Both the position numbers and the translations under genes were made by a program. Under the pieces are notes generated by a model. The model did not search any database and had not been told where the DNA came from. It was given only the letters and a program-made list of their open reading frames with translations. Shown here one piece after another: positions 33,675 through 44,811 of a stretch of 64,000 nucleotides of DNA (positions are counted from its first letter, which is position 1; every line of letters starts with the position of its first letter). This stretch comes from Macrophomina tecta (Eukaryota > Ascomycota > Dothideomycetes > Botryosphaeriales > Botryosphaeriaceae): NCBI GenBank assembly GCA_024180945.1, contig JAKSGN010000003.1, positions 1,860,001-1,924,000 on the forward strand, in the 5' to 3' direction.

Positions 33675-35119
33675 CTATTTGAGGGAATCACGTCCTCCTC
33701 TACGGAGCATAAGATATAAGAGGATAGAGAACAATGCTGTAACCATCAAGGAAAGGCCAGCAAATAGCTGTAATCCCAGGTAGTCCTCAGAAGCACCGAG
33801 TAGGGCACCGGAGATGGGCGGACCAATCAGTGATCCGATTCCCTTTAACACAGAGACCATGCCAAGGCGAGTGCCCAACATATTCAGATCCGGCGTGATA
33901 TGGGTCAAGACGACTGGAGCAAGAGAGACGACACCGCCTGAGAAGAAGCCATAAAGTGCAGAAAATGCGATATTGCCCGCCCTGTTCGTGACGCTGATCC
34001 AATACAGGATACTTGCGCCGCTGAATGTCGATATTATGATGTATGTTTTGAGAGATCCAATCTTGTCTGCCATGAATGAGGGTACGATCCGGCCGGGGAT
34101 TGAGGAAGCATTCAGAATGGAAAGTAAGTACTTTGCCAGATCTTCATTGCGCATACCATGTGCCAGAGCATAGCTCTGCAGATAGAAGATTGGCTCAAAG
34201 TAAGCGACATTGCTGAAGAAAATTGCAATGGTGTAGACGATAAAGATGGGATCTTTCAGAGCCGTACGATCGATGAAGCGCCGAGCGGAGAAGGTCTTCT
34301 TTGCTGGATTCGTGGTCGGCAGCGATTGACGAGGCCTGATGACCATCAGAGAGAAACTGCACATAACCAGACTGATCAAGCCCATGATGCGTACAGTCCA
34401 GCCAAAGCCAATTCGGGGCTGTAAGCCTTGGAATATGAGAGGGTATAACGTTGCTCCGAGGCTGCTTCCTACGGTTGCCAGTGCCATCGCCCGCGCTCGT
34501 CGTTTGACGAAATATTTCGGCACCACTGCGATGGAAGGTATCTGGAGGCAGCATGTGCCGAGACCAATGCAAATGCCTTGCGCAAGAATAACGTGCCAAT
34601 ACTGCGTACTGATGCTTGTCATCATGAATCCGAAGGTAACAAGAAAGGTGCCTGCAACGAGCAGTGCTTTGCAATGGCCGGCGTCGAACAGTGGGCCAAC
34701 AAAGACACTCAGTGACATCAGGCAGAACACTTGGATCGAGCCAATCCAGGAGATTGCCGACGCGGAAGATTCTTTGAGCAGATGCGATTCATAATACGTC
34801 TGAAAGACGCCAAAGCTGTTCAGCAGGCCGCTGAATACATGTCAGCAAAGGGTATCCTTGCGGATCGCAGGAGAGCTCACAGATGATTCCAGTACAGGGC
34901 AAATGAACCAGCCACTTGAAGCCATGCTAGCAACCCTCCATCGGGAGGAAGAGAAGGTGAAGGCGAGATTGCAGGCTGAGATGCAGCGGGTGCGACATCT
35001 TCACGAGTTCCGACCTTTGTGGAGGCGGCACCGTCCTCCGTGGCCTTTTCTGGCAGCACAATACCCATGTAGGTGTAACTAAGCTTTGCGGAGAGCTTTA
35101 GTTGAAAGCCCAGCGGCAA
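33675..35119 (-). CDS. MFS transporter, monocarboxylate-transporter-like
   Basis: Two exons, 35119-34881 and 34830-33675, join across a 50-nt intron (GTGAGC...TTCAG) for 464 residues; an internal start at 35068 would give 447. The N-terminal loop ends in PPDGGLLAWLQVAGSF, the PDGG motif typical of fungal monocarboxylate-type (Mch/MCT) carriers, followed by NSFGVFQTYYE and SWIGSIQVF. Further landmarks are GICIGLGTCCLQIPSIAVVPKYF, KRRARAMALATVGSSLGATLYP and a second half beginning FSARRFIDRTALKDP. Twelve helices are expected in the plasma membrane. Relatives carry monocarboxylates, riboflavin or secondary metabolites; the substrate is unknown. The frame is intact, in contrast to the decayed genes around it. 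Confidence 0.85.
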
Positions 35120-36781
35120 TTCTGACTCGAGTCTAGTAATGGAGCAAAGCAGGAACGGAACATTTTAGACAGTGTCCATATACCCCCGCTTTCGAGATGG
35201 ATGTAGCTTGGCCACGGTTAAACGCTTCGGCATTCGTTCCCCAGGTGCGACATCGGCCCCGCGCTTCAACTCGGCTATAAAGGTCGGCAGCCTATTAATT
35301 CCCGGCCTCCTGATGTTCCTCGGGGTGTCCTTCCTGCACCCGGCGCCACGGCGCGACTTGCCCGGGCAGTTTAAAGTGCTGCCTCTGGCGGCGGCTTCTG
35401 CAGCATCAAGGCGTCTTGGGTGCATTCCCCCTCCAGCATCCATCAAACCGATCGCCAGCCGTTCAAGGCATTCTTGGCGTGACCCAAGGGACTATGCGAC
35501 ATACATCCAGAAATTCACATATCATAAGAGCAATACTTATCAGAACACCCATGGTCATTTCGGACCAGCTCGAATGCCGGTTTGCGTCACGATAGATTCG
35601 TCAAACTCTCTTTTGGAGGTATGCTATGCCCATCAACCACGAGTATCTTCTGGAGCTCACAAACCCCTCCTACCAATTCGCCTCTCGGTCCGTCTCAAAC
35701 TCTGCCTGATAGCTCCCTTCTACGGATCCGCTCAGCGCAAAAAGTCTGCGACCTGGGGCGATGGTACTCTGAGCAAAATAGTTCGCTATGGTGAGCGCAA
35801 GGCGTTTTTCTTGCCTCCATGCACGAGTAGATGAGGCTTTGGCAGAGGAGATGCATGCTGCGCGGAGACCTGGTTCGTGGGTATTGGCTTGCTTATCGAA
35901 AAGACCGCGTGGGAGTCTTGCCAGGTGGGTCTGACGTAACTCATACCGAAGAAGAGCGGCATGATTGCCTTCACTGAACTGTACCAAAGAGGGAGGAGAG
36001 TTTCCATTGTCAGATTACATCAGATAGATTTGTTTCTTTCTACCGTCTCTGTCTACTTTAATGACTTGCGGCCGTTATTGTGTACTGTGCTAACGTGGAG
36101 GAAATGGCGTGAATCCCGTATTCTCTCCGGCAGGATAGTCAAGTGATCTTCAACTAATTGTACGACCCGACGTCATGAAGTGCGTATGAGGTATTAACTG
36201 TATCATGCGGTATGCAGGGCAGGGCTGAAAGCATCTAAGCGGCGTCATATGTGTGCAGTCGCTGCCTGACATTATGAGCCAATCATGAGGGTTAATTCCA
36301 GCGATTGTATTCTGAGAGGCGCACCGTGACATAACTGCGTTGCCGTCTCGCCATTCGGGAATCTTCATTCAGATATGCTATGTGGAGCACCAAATCTTCA
36401 AAGTCTCTACACGCCACAGTCGTCCGACGATTAGTTAGTCCAAGCTTTTTTCTTTTTTTTTTTCTAAAAAAACTAATTGGCTTTCAGGCGATCATCGATA
36501 ATGGACTTTTGGTGGGAAGCTGTAGTAGGACCAGTCAGCACGGTCAAGCATTATCCGCTCTGAAGGTAGACATGCTCATAGAAATTTCCACACTTACAGA
36601 GCCATACGACACTTTTGCTATCCCGCCCTGTGAGCGGCTTCCGGCAAATTGAAGTATCTTTGAACACATAAAGGCAGCAAAGGTGACCACGCTCTGATCA
36701 TTTCTCATATTAATAAGCATACTAGCGCCGCTTCAGAGCACCATATTTATCCGGTAGCCCATCTATCACATCTGTGCCAGC
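35120..36781. other. Gene-poor stretch, no supported gene
   Basis: A 220-codon plus-strand frame (35,172-35,834) starts at GTG and matches nothing known. Minus-strand frames at 35,670-36,007 begin METLLPLWYSSVKAIMPLFFG, which looks membrane-like, but no splice model extends them. A T-run interrupted by A occurs near 36,447-36,474. Confidence 0.4.
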
Positions 36782-38666
36782 TTAAACAACATTACCGCGC
36801 ACCTGCTTGATGTTCTTGACATTCAAGTTCCTCCACAAAGAAACGCAGAAAAGCGCACCCACGAGCAAGCACACAGCAGTGATGCACATGATGCGCTGCG
36901 TCTCGCCATAGGCCCTATTGATGCCGTCTCTTGTAGGCGTGCCCTGGGGGTAGCTTTGCTGTGTCACGATGCTTCCGTAAATGGACGCAACGTCGGTGCC
37001 CTCCGGCGTGTACTTGGTGAGATTGTTGTAGAACGTGCCAGTCCAGATAGCAGCAGCAATGGTGCTGCCAACTGAAGAGCCGACACTGCCGAAGAGGTCG
37101 AGAATGGCGATGATGACAGCGACATGCTGGTGGTCGGATGGCGAGAGCATAGCCATCTCGCCGCAGATAACGATGGGGCCGCCAGCGAAGGCGACGAAGA
37201 TCTGGGTCATGATGATGTACCCGACGCTCTGGTCCGGCTGGCGGAAGTGGATCATCAATCCGACGCCGAGCATCATGAGCGGGACGAGGAAAAACAGGGC
37301 GAAGGGCTTGAAGCGGCCGGTGCGGTAGATGAGGGCAGAGATGATGATGGAGAAGAAGCACGAGCCAGTGCGGTAGATGTTGCCGATGTAGGTGGTCTCG
37401 GCCGCGTTGGTCTGCCACACGACGGGCAGCATCGAGTAGAAGTACGCGCCCCAAATGGCCGAGTTGGCGAAGACGAAGACGAACATCAGGCCGCCGAAGA
37501 GCACGGTGCGGTCGGCGAGGAGCTTGAATGGGATGAAGGTGACGGGCGCGCCGAACCTCTCCCATGCGACGAAGGCGGCGACGAGGACGGCGCCGACGAC
37601 AATCATGGCGATGATCATGGGGGAGCGCCAACCGTCGCCCTGGTAGGAGTACAGGCTGAATGGCAGGAGGAAGAGGGCCATGCCAGCGCCAAGGAGCAGG
37701 ATTCCAAACATATCGACATCGATGCAGAACTTCCAGACACCCGCGAGAGACATATGGCTGAGCTTGCCTTGGCTCTCGATGATGCCCATCTTCTCGGCCT
37801 TGCGTTGGTTCCACAGGAACAGACCAATGAGGGGGCAGATGACGACAGGAGCAACGATGGCCCACATGCCGATACCCCAACGCCAACCCATACCACCATC
37901 ACCCAAGACGCTTTGAGCGATGGGGCCAGCAGCCCAGGTGGTGAAAATGTAGGGCGAGGTGGCGAATGAAAGCATGAGCGCACGGCTCTTTAGGGTCGAA
38001 GTGTCGGCTACGAAGATGGTCAGGACATAACTGATGCCCTGGGAGCTGTGAGAATTGATCGTTAGACAGCGACATGTTAAGTCGGACAATGGACGGTGCA
38101 TACCCGACAGAGTAGAAGACCTCGGCGGCAGCATATGTGGTTACACTATTGCAGGCAGCCATCATGATGAAGCCGACTATCCAGACGAAAAGCATCAGGC
38201 CGAGGCCTTGAGGACGGCCCCAGGTATCGAGGATCTTCGACAGCGGAAGCTTGACGAGGCCAGCGACAAGGGTGGAGACGATGGAAGTAGCGGCGGTGAG
38301 AGAGTGCATCGAGAAGGCACTTGTCACGTAAGGGGTGTAAGTACTGATTGCAACCTCCTGGATGGAGGTAACGACATAGAAGAGCCAGATGCTGTTGTGA
38401 AATGGTCAGAATGTGGGGAGAAAGCAGTCGGAGACGACTGACAAAAGATAGGCCAGGACGAGGTGCAGCTTGCTCCAGACGGCGGTCACTGCCTCAACCT
38501 TTTGCAGACCAGCCTGGGCATCCTTGGTGATAAGGTCATTGATGTTGTCTTTCTCCAGAGCCTGGTCGTGGGCCTCGGCCGTCTTCTGGTCGCCAACGCG
38601 GCCGCCCGCCGTGGGCTCCTCGACTGGCTGCCCCGGCCGGGTCAATCTAGGGCGGAGGAAACGCAT
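36782..38666 (-). CDS. Siderophore-iron:H+ symporter (MFS, SIT/ARN family)
   Basis: Takes up ferric siderophores across the plasma membrane. Three exons, 38666-38443, 38391-38104 and 38045-36782, close in phase for 591 residues; an in-frame ATG at 38726 would add 20. Fourteen helices are expected. Family landmarks: a hydrophilic N-terminus, then IWLFYVVTSIQEVAISTYTPYVTSAF, LSKILDTWGRPQGL, AAAEVFYSVG joined to SQGISYVLTIFVADTS, RALMLSFATSPYIFTTWAAGPIAQS, WRWGIGMWAIV, and near the end YNNLTKYTPEG and RAYGETQRIMCI. The last group is the extracellular loop and helix typical of SIT proteins (MirB, Arn1, Sit1). Which siderophore it binds is unknown, and no biosynthetic gene lies nearby. Confidence 0.92.
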
Positions 38667-40182
38667 GACTGCCGCTACAGAGCCGTGGCTTCTCTGCGGA
38701 GCGACACGGTGGGGATGCGAGGACAAAAGGCCGAGCTGGGAGGCTGCAACGGAGCTAAATATGCGTCTGCAGCACCGCTATCGGCTTTGAACGATCCTCC
38801 CACCAGGGTGCCATCATGCTCTTGGCGACGGAAGAAGTTGAAGAGAAACGCCCGGCCAGTCGAGCACCACGGGCCACGCGGGCGCCCCGTCGGTGCGCGA
38901 ATGGGCTGCAGAGAGGGGCCTGGGCTGGGCGTAGCGAGGAGGATCTGATGGTGGGGCCTGCCGGAGGAGATGCAGCCAATCGCGCATCTGATAAGATTGA
39001 TAAAAGCGGGCGCAGATCAGATAAAACTTTTGCCGTGGCGCCATCTGCGTGCATGCTGTTCGGATCCCTTCCACTTCGCGGCACAATAGCCGGCCGCCTC
39101 TCGGTATCCTCCACCCGACGACGAGGCCAGAAGCCGGTGATGGATTTGCTCGCGTGATGCACTCTCTGGCCACCCGGCGAAGTCTGCGGCCTGCTGCGCC
39201 TTCGGCTGTCACATTCAGACGTTACATCCTACCGCATTCAAAGGCCATAAGGCTTGTTTCTACGAGGGCGCTCTAGATCGAGGAGGCCTTGGCCCACCTT
39301 GTTCTGTCTCCTCGACTCGTTGTATTTTTTTTTTTTTTTTTTCCAACGCTTCTTCGTATGCAGCCGCGACTCCAAGAGCAGGATGGCTCCTTGGCGAAGT
39401 ACACTGGGCAGACCACAGACCCCACATTTCCATCGGCAGCTTGTCAACCCAAGCATACACAATGCCTGTCCGACAGCCTCGCTACCGCACTGTGACCATT
39501 GGGTCCACTGGTGCGAGTCTCCTGTGGCGCCCTCGCGAGGAGCCTTGGTAGACGCCAGACACATTCCATCAGTAACGAGTATACTAGATTAATAGAACTT
39601 TCCTACTATATGTAAGACATAGAGGTCAAAGCGGGATACATGCTCTTATCGTATAATATAGTAGATTACACATTCGCGGTATAAGACATGCAACTATTAA
39701 ACTATATGTATATACCCCTTACCTCTTCATGGGAAACGGTACAGCGAAGAAGAAGAAAGAGAATGGAATATAGTAGAATATGAATCTGCTAGTTAAGCCG
39801 TAATTTAATGTACGCCCTCTAGGCGTAGCGTAGTAGAATTTGCACCGTCCGCTCTGCTTCGCTGCGGCGGAGGGGCGATAGGGCGGCGTACAAGCATAAG
39901 AATAAATGGCTCGGGCCGTTGTATAAAGCTTATGTGTAGCTTAAAACGTATGCATTTCATGCCATAGGCGTGTAAATTGCTACATTGTACGCGTTTAGTG
40001 TGCATTTTGCATTATCCCGTACCATAAATTTAGAGAGGTCGCAACATCTACTCTTTCCATGCTATTTGATAGCTTTGCATATATACTCGTCGTCATGCGC
40101 TCTCTCCTGTCATCATTCGACTTACCGCCCTCTCCGGGGAGTAAATGACTGCGTCTCCCGCGGTGGCACGGATGACGAAGCT
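38667..40182. other. Intergenic, with AT-rich segment
   Basis: Siderophore transporter promoter and upstream flank of the DUF3292 gene. A T-run of about 18 lies at 39,326-39,343. From about 39,590 to 39,830 the composition turns AT-rich (TATATGTATATACC and similar) and then returns to a GC-rich patch (GCTTCGCTGCGGCGG, about 39,857). The switch could be a relic of mobile DNA, but no terminal repeats or transposase frame were found. GATA-type sites are present but not in a clear pair. Confidence 0.4.
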
Positions 40183-42532
40183 ATGACGACCCGCGCCGCG
40201 GCTTCTGTACCGAATGATGAGCAAACAAAGGATAACTATGACGCGGCCTCGAATCCCTGGCAAATTAGCGCGCTTGTACTTAGCATGACAAGTAAAAGCC
40301 CTGCAACATCAGCTAATGTTTTTGCCGACATGATTCTCGTTCGCCTGATTATGAATCTTAGTCCTGCGCGAATAAAACTGCCACCATTCCTCAACCTAAC
40401 AGCAGACTCACCTGTCTTCTAAGCAGGCCGACTTGAACGCCTGAATCTAACTTCATAAGGCCGCAGGATGCAACACGTCGGAAAACAACAAGAGAAAGAA
40501 TATGTTCCAGTAGACGAACTCACAATTGGGCTGGATCGTTCGAAGATCAACACGAATAAACAGATACAACTTCCCGACCACGATTCCCGAGCAGGCGACC
40601 CAGACGTACACAAAGATGACTCCGAACATCATCCCAGCTCTGAATCAACGCGATCTTACATTAAGCAGCGTAAGCGTGGCGTGGCCGTGAAGCTCAGAAA
40701 AACGTTTCATGTCGGCAAGAGCTCCGATTTTGACGATGCTGGCTCGTCATCCGTGCTCGCAGGCCCTACAGACGAAACACCAGGCTCGAGCATCAAGGAC
40801 AAATTTCCAGACAGGCAGACGCTAAAAGAGCTCTACCATAATCCTATCGATACCGTGAAAGCTCAGGTCGGCGGAACAAGCAACGAACAAGTTGCAGCAA
40901 ATATCGCAGCGAAGGAAATACCTCACCAGCAAGATGTCGAGCTCATAAATGCCTCTAATGCAGTTGAGCGCGCGAAGACAGAGGAAAAACAGCTTCTGGC
41001 GATTCAGGATCTATCCCGATTGATCAAATACCGACAGGAGACATTCGCCCGATGGACACTTGATCGTCATATTACGAAGATTAGGGTGTTGCCGCGAGAA
41101 ACTTTCAAGAAGAAGCCTAGAACAGTTTTTCAGACCAGGAACGCCCATGGGGAGATTGTCACAGACTGGCGGGCGTACGCGCAACATGTAAAGTTTGGAA
41201 TCATTTCGTAAATAAGCGAAGGTGTTCGCTGATGTGTTCCAGCTTCTTGAGTTCTATGCACAACAATATGGAGGACAGTACATCGGCTCTAGTTCTGATC
41301 CGCCGCATCCTTCCAAACACACCATCATGCCGAACGTCGAGCGCCTGATCATTGCGTCGTCACCATTTCAAGAGTTCATTATGACCACCCGAAGAGTCTA
41401 CCGCTGGGAGAACCAGAAGGAAACGATCAAGTATCTGATTATCTACCTGACTTTGTGGTATTTCAACCTGCTTCTCCCGGGTGTTGTAAGCCTTCCTATG
41501 CCTCGTGCAAATCATGCTGCATTCAGTAATCAGTAAATTTACATCTAGCTTTCTGCTATCTTTTACCTGCTGGTAGAACGCCGTATTCATGGCCAAACGC
41601 TAGAAAATCTCCGCGAGGACATCAAGCATACAGAAGACCAACAACGCACCGCCCTATCTCTGTCTGAGTTTATTGAGAAGGAAGGCAACGAAAAATGGGC
41701 GGATGAACTGCTCGAAAATCTGGGCCCGTGGTTGATGGTTCAATTGGCCGATATGGCAAATTTTTTCGAGAGCGTGCGCAAGTAAGCGTTCCTCTCCCCT
41801 TGCAATAAACAACCCCGGTCGTCGCAATGCTCATACAATCACAGCTTCTACGAATGGCGAGTACCCCACCGGACATTGGTAACGCTTGGAATACTGGCCG
41901 CCGCTATCCTCGCTACTGCCTTTCTTCCTCTCCGTCTATTGGTCAAGTCTTCGACATTTGGCGCAGGATTTACTTTCTTCGCCTTGTTCCCACTCTCCAC
42001 TAATTTCCCAGAGTACCGACTCCTAGTGTCTCCATCGAAACGCATATTCTGGAATATCCCCACGCATGGTGAATTTTGTCTTTATCCTCCTTACGCCTGG
42101 CATTCACTCACTATTACAGCGGAATGGGCCGTCAAGTTCATCCAAGCTGAAGGCTCCCAGGTCGAGGGACGTGCATCGCCAGCGCCGTCGCCTCCGTCAT
42201 CTTCTAAACAAGCGCAAGACTACAGCTCCTACACTGCTCATCAAAATGGCTCCAGCGGTCGGTTGATTATCAGTGTTCTGACGATACGATTCGCCTCGAA
42301 TGATGATCGTACGGTTCAATGGATCCTCCCGTACGACCAAATTGAAAGAATCGAGAAACAAGACCGGATTGCGGCGAAGAATATTCCGAAGCTGCGGACT
42401 GATTCGGGGAAAGACCTGCTACTTACGACCAAGTCAGGCGAAGAGTGGCTACTAGAGAATATGGATAAGAGGGATGAGGCATTTTCCCAAATTGTGGGAT
42501 TTAGTAGGACGAATTGGCAGGTGGTCTGGTAG
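40183..42532 (+). CDS. DUF3292 protein, with two in-frame TAA codons near its 5' end
   Basis: Fungal membrane-associated family of unknown role. The continuous model runs from ATG 40468: 40468-41187, 41243-41485, 41549-41781, 41845-42068 and 42120-42532, giving 610 residues. The four introns are 55, 63, 63 and 51 nt; the last is divisible by three. Landmarks: RRGVAVKLRKTFHVG-like block (KRGVAVKLRKTFHVGK), WTLDRHITKIRVLP, LLEFYAQQYGG, hydrophobic segments YLIIYLTLWYFNLLLPG and LVTLGILAAAILATAFLPLRLL, and a C-terminal GRAM-like region DRTVQWILPYDQIERIEKQD. The same frame continues upstream to ATG 40183 with family-like sequence (NVFADMILVRLIMNLSPARIKLPP, AGRLERLNLTS), interrupted by TAA at 40420-40422 and 40456-40458. 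No intron in phase removes them. Either translation starts at 40468 without about 95 residues, or the gene is newly inactivated. Confidence 0.75.
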
Positions 42533-43420
42533 TGACTGGGCACATGAGATAATAATTGCGAAGACTACGCGCAGAGTAGTCACAAATACTTAAAGCCACC
42601 GGCAAGGCCAATTATACCAGCGCTAGAGGACTAAGTAGACGAGACGAATTAAAAAAAATGCGCGTTGAAGGTGCCAGCACGGCAATGCATAAGGAAGAAA
42701 TACCATAAGTGGTTTTTTCAACAAGTGAGTAATTCGCTAGATACCTAGCAGTGAATCACCATCCACGGGCAACAATCATCATCATCTGCCTCAGCTCAGC
42801 ATTCATGCAGGATCGTGGATCTTGATCCCAGCAGTAGATATCAGAAGTCGATACATCCGGCGCGAGGAGTTATGCGGCGTGATATAGTGTCGAGCTTCGT
42901 GAGGGACACGGTTCCGCAAGCATAGAGCCAGCTGAGAGTCGGTGTTTAGTATCTGACGTGCGTCGTAGCTGCGTTCGGTCGCATGCAGCAAGCCCAAGGC
43001 TCTACAGAGACTCAAAGTAGCGACCTTGATTAGCTGAGGAGAAGTCGGGTGCTCAGTGCCTAAGATGAACTTTTCTTTGAACACTGGAACATGGCACCCC
43101 GAAAGGGGCTTATTGTCGGAATGTCATCGCTGAGAATTCGTAAAAACAACGTAATGTGACGAGCCAGCAGTGAGAAAGGATTCTAAGGACCCTAATTGCA
43201 TGCAAGAAAGCGCCTTTGATACACTGAGAACCACCTAAGTTCATTCTGTAGCTTTAAACGTGCGTAGTCCACTGCGCGCAGCTGGCTCCGGGTATTTGCG
43301 GCGTGCGGAGGTTCTGATTGGACAAGGTCCTCCTCCACTTTCGCAGCCACCATCTCGCCAGACAAAAATTCATCGTTAGGGTTTCATAGCATTTGCTCAG
43401 ATGTTCTTCCACGTATATAT
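42533..43420. other. Intergenic, no gene seen
   Basis: 3' flanks of the DUF3292 gene and of the PrpF fragment. The minus-strand frame at 42,803-43,084 has no family motif. Confidence 0.45.
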
Positions 43421-43950
43421 TCACTTCCAGTATATCGTTCCCTCCATCAACCTTCTTGCGGTGCGAAACAATGTAGGGTCTACCACGTTGCCATCCACGT
43501 CAAAGTTCGCTGCCACAAGAATCTTGCCACTGTTATGCCTGATGGTAATGCCGTCCGGATACATGGAGCCCGTAGACATGTTCCGCTGCACAGTCGAGCT
43601 TTTCAACTCCGCTGCCGCGGCGACAGCCATCGCCACAGTGATCGGAACAGCTCGTGTGCCTGTCCGACAGAAATTGCGCGAATGATCAGATCACACTCCG
43701 TCGCGGAGAGGTCCCTGCCTGACAGAATCTTGTGCGGATGCGGTGCAGACACCATTGCGATCTTGGGCACAGAGCCCGGTACCGAGTTCGTGTCAGCCGA
43801 CAGACCCATGGCCACTGCGGCCTGCCGCCGAACAGAATCCAGGCGGCCGAAAAGGATCGGATGCGCCTCAATGTCGTGGGAGAGAATGCTGCGCTCGACA
43901 CCCAGATCCGAGGCCTGGACGAAGACACAGTTGTAAGATTGGGAGACCTA
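43421..43950 (-). pseudogene. PrpF / 4-oxalomesaconate tautomerase (LigU)-like fragment
   Basis: The minus strand carries the C-terminal two thirds of a PrpF-family isomerase: SDLGVERSILSHDIEAHP, RRQAAVAMGLSADT, GSVPKIAMVSAPHPHKILSGRDL, CDLIIRAISVGQAHE. After a frame change near 43,655 it continues TVAMAVAAAAELKSSTV, ITIRHNSGKIL and the hallmark FRTARRLMEGTIYWK with stop at 43421. The N-terminal part of the family, with its catalytic start region, is missing and is replaced directly by amidohydrolase sequence. PrpF proteins isomerise 2-methylaconitate-type unsaturated acids; LigU acts in protocatechuate/gallate meta-cleavage. Not functional as it stands. Confidence 0.75.
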
Positions 43951-44645
43951 TAAAAGCTAGCGATCTTCACGAAAACTTCCCCGCTTCTCGCCAACGCGAG
44001 CAGAGACCAGAAGCCTGACTGCGCCGTGACGTCTTTGTTCCCGCCCGGCAGCTTGGAGAGGCCGTTTATACCTCCACGGTGGTGCGCGATGACTGGGATG
44101 GGAAGCTCCTCGACTAGGCCCTAAATGTCTGTAGATGTGATGTCAGCTTGAGGGTCACGGACGGTTACGAGGTAAGACATACTATTCCAGCTGTCGCCCG
44201 AAACGCTCGGTTGACATTTCTAATACTTGAAGCTTTCTATTCTCTCCACGGTAGTTTTGGTGGTCTTGCGTAGGTTTCTTTGGAGTTGTCTGAGGCGGAG
44301 ATTTGTGGGTTGATGCGGACACCTCTCACTCTGAGAGCGTTCGTTTTATCTAGCTCCTCATCCTGGATCTTTTCTGGGTCTATGGCCACGATAGCACGTA
44401 GGGCGCCCTTATCGTGAGCTTCAGAGCAGTTTCTGAGGAGGTCAAGGACCAACGAGTTATCGTATTCGTAAGGCGATGGCTGGACGAGTGCGACGTTTTT
44501 TGGGAGTATGTGTGACAGTGACGCTGGAATTGAACGTAAGTAACTGTTGGTAAGATGCTTCGAGTAGGGTGTATTCACGATTAGATGCGTATGGGCATCC
44601 TTGCGGATCAAATACATGGACATGGGATATCCCACGAATTGCGAG
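43950..44645 (-). pseudogene. Amidohydrolase_2 (2-pyrone-4,6-dicarboxylate hydrolase, LigI-like) fragment
   Basis: Fragments in order on the minus strand: ISHVHVFDPQGCPYASNREYT (metal-binding HxH motif), NNSSVTVTHTPK-like end of one frame, then, after a one-base slip in an A-run near 44,498, NVALVQPSPYEYDNSLVLDLLRN, AIVAIDPEKIQDEELDK and RGVRINPQISASDNSKETYA, which stops. Further on come LVEELPIPVIAHHRGGINGLSKLPG, DVTAQSGFWSLLALARSG and VFVKIASFYR, where amidohydrolase similarity ends and PrpF sequence begins. The usual C-terminal third is gone. Relatives are TIM-barrel hydrolases of lactone intermediates in aromatic acid breakdown. Frames and stops show it is dead. Confidence 0.7.
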
Positions 44646-44760
44646 GAAGGTACCAGTTGATCTCTTGAGATGTTTCAGAATAAACGAAGCTGCCAGAGTG
44701 AGAGTATCGTAGCAAATTGTTGAAAACTCTCTCCCAATGCCTTTTCTGGGGGGACGCAGG

Positions 44761-44786
44761 TAAAAAAAAAAAAAAAAAAAAAAAAA
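44761..44786. repeat. Poly-A tract (about 24 bases)
   Basis: Uninterrupted A-run on the plus strand between the 3' end of the aconitase relic and the amidohydrolase relic. Its origin is unclear. It could be a slippage tract or the tail of an old retroposed insertion, but no target-site repeats were recognised. Confidence 0.85.
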
Positions 44787-44811
44787 GCGATTATGCTCAT
44801 TCAAACTAATT

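Noticed and set aside
35172..35834. 220-codon plus-strand frame as a gene
   Set aside because: Starts at GTG, has no ATG-led conserved segment, no motif and no intron signals that extend it.
37124..37969. 281-codon acidic plus-strand open frame
   Set aside because: Antisense shadow of the siderophore transporter.
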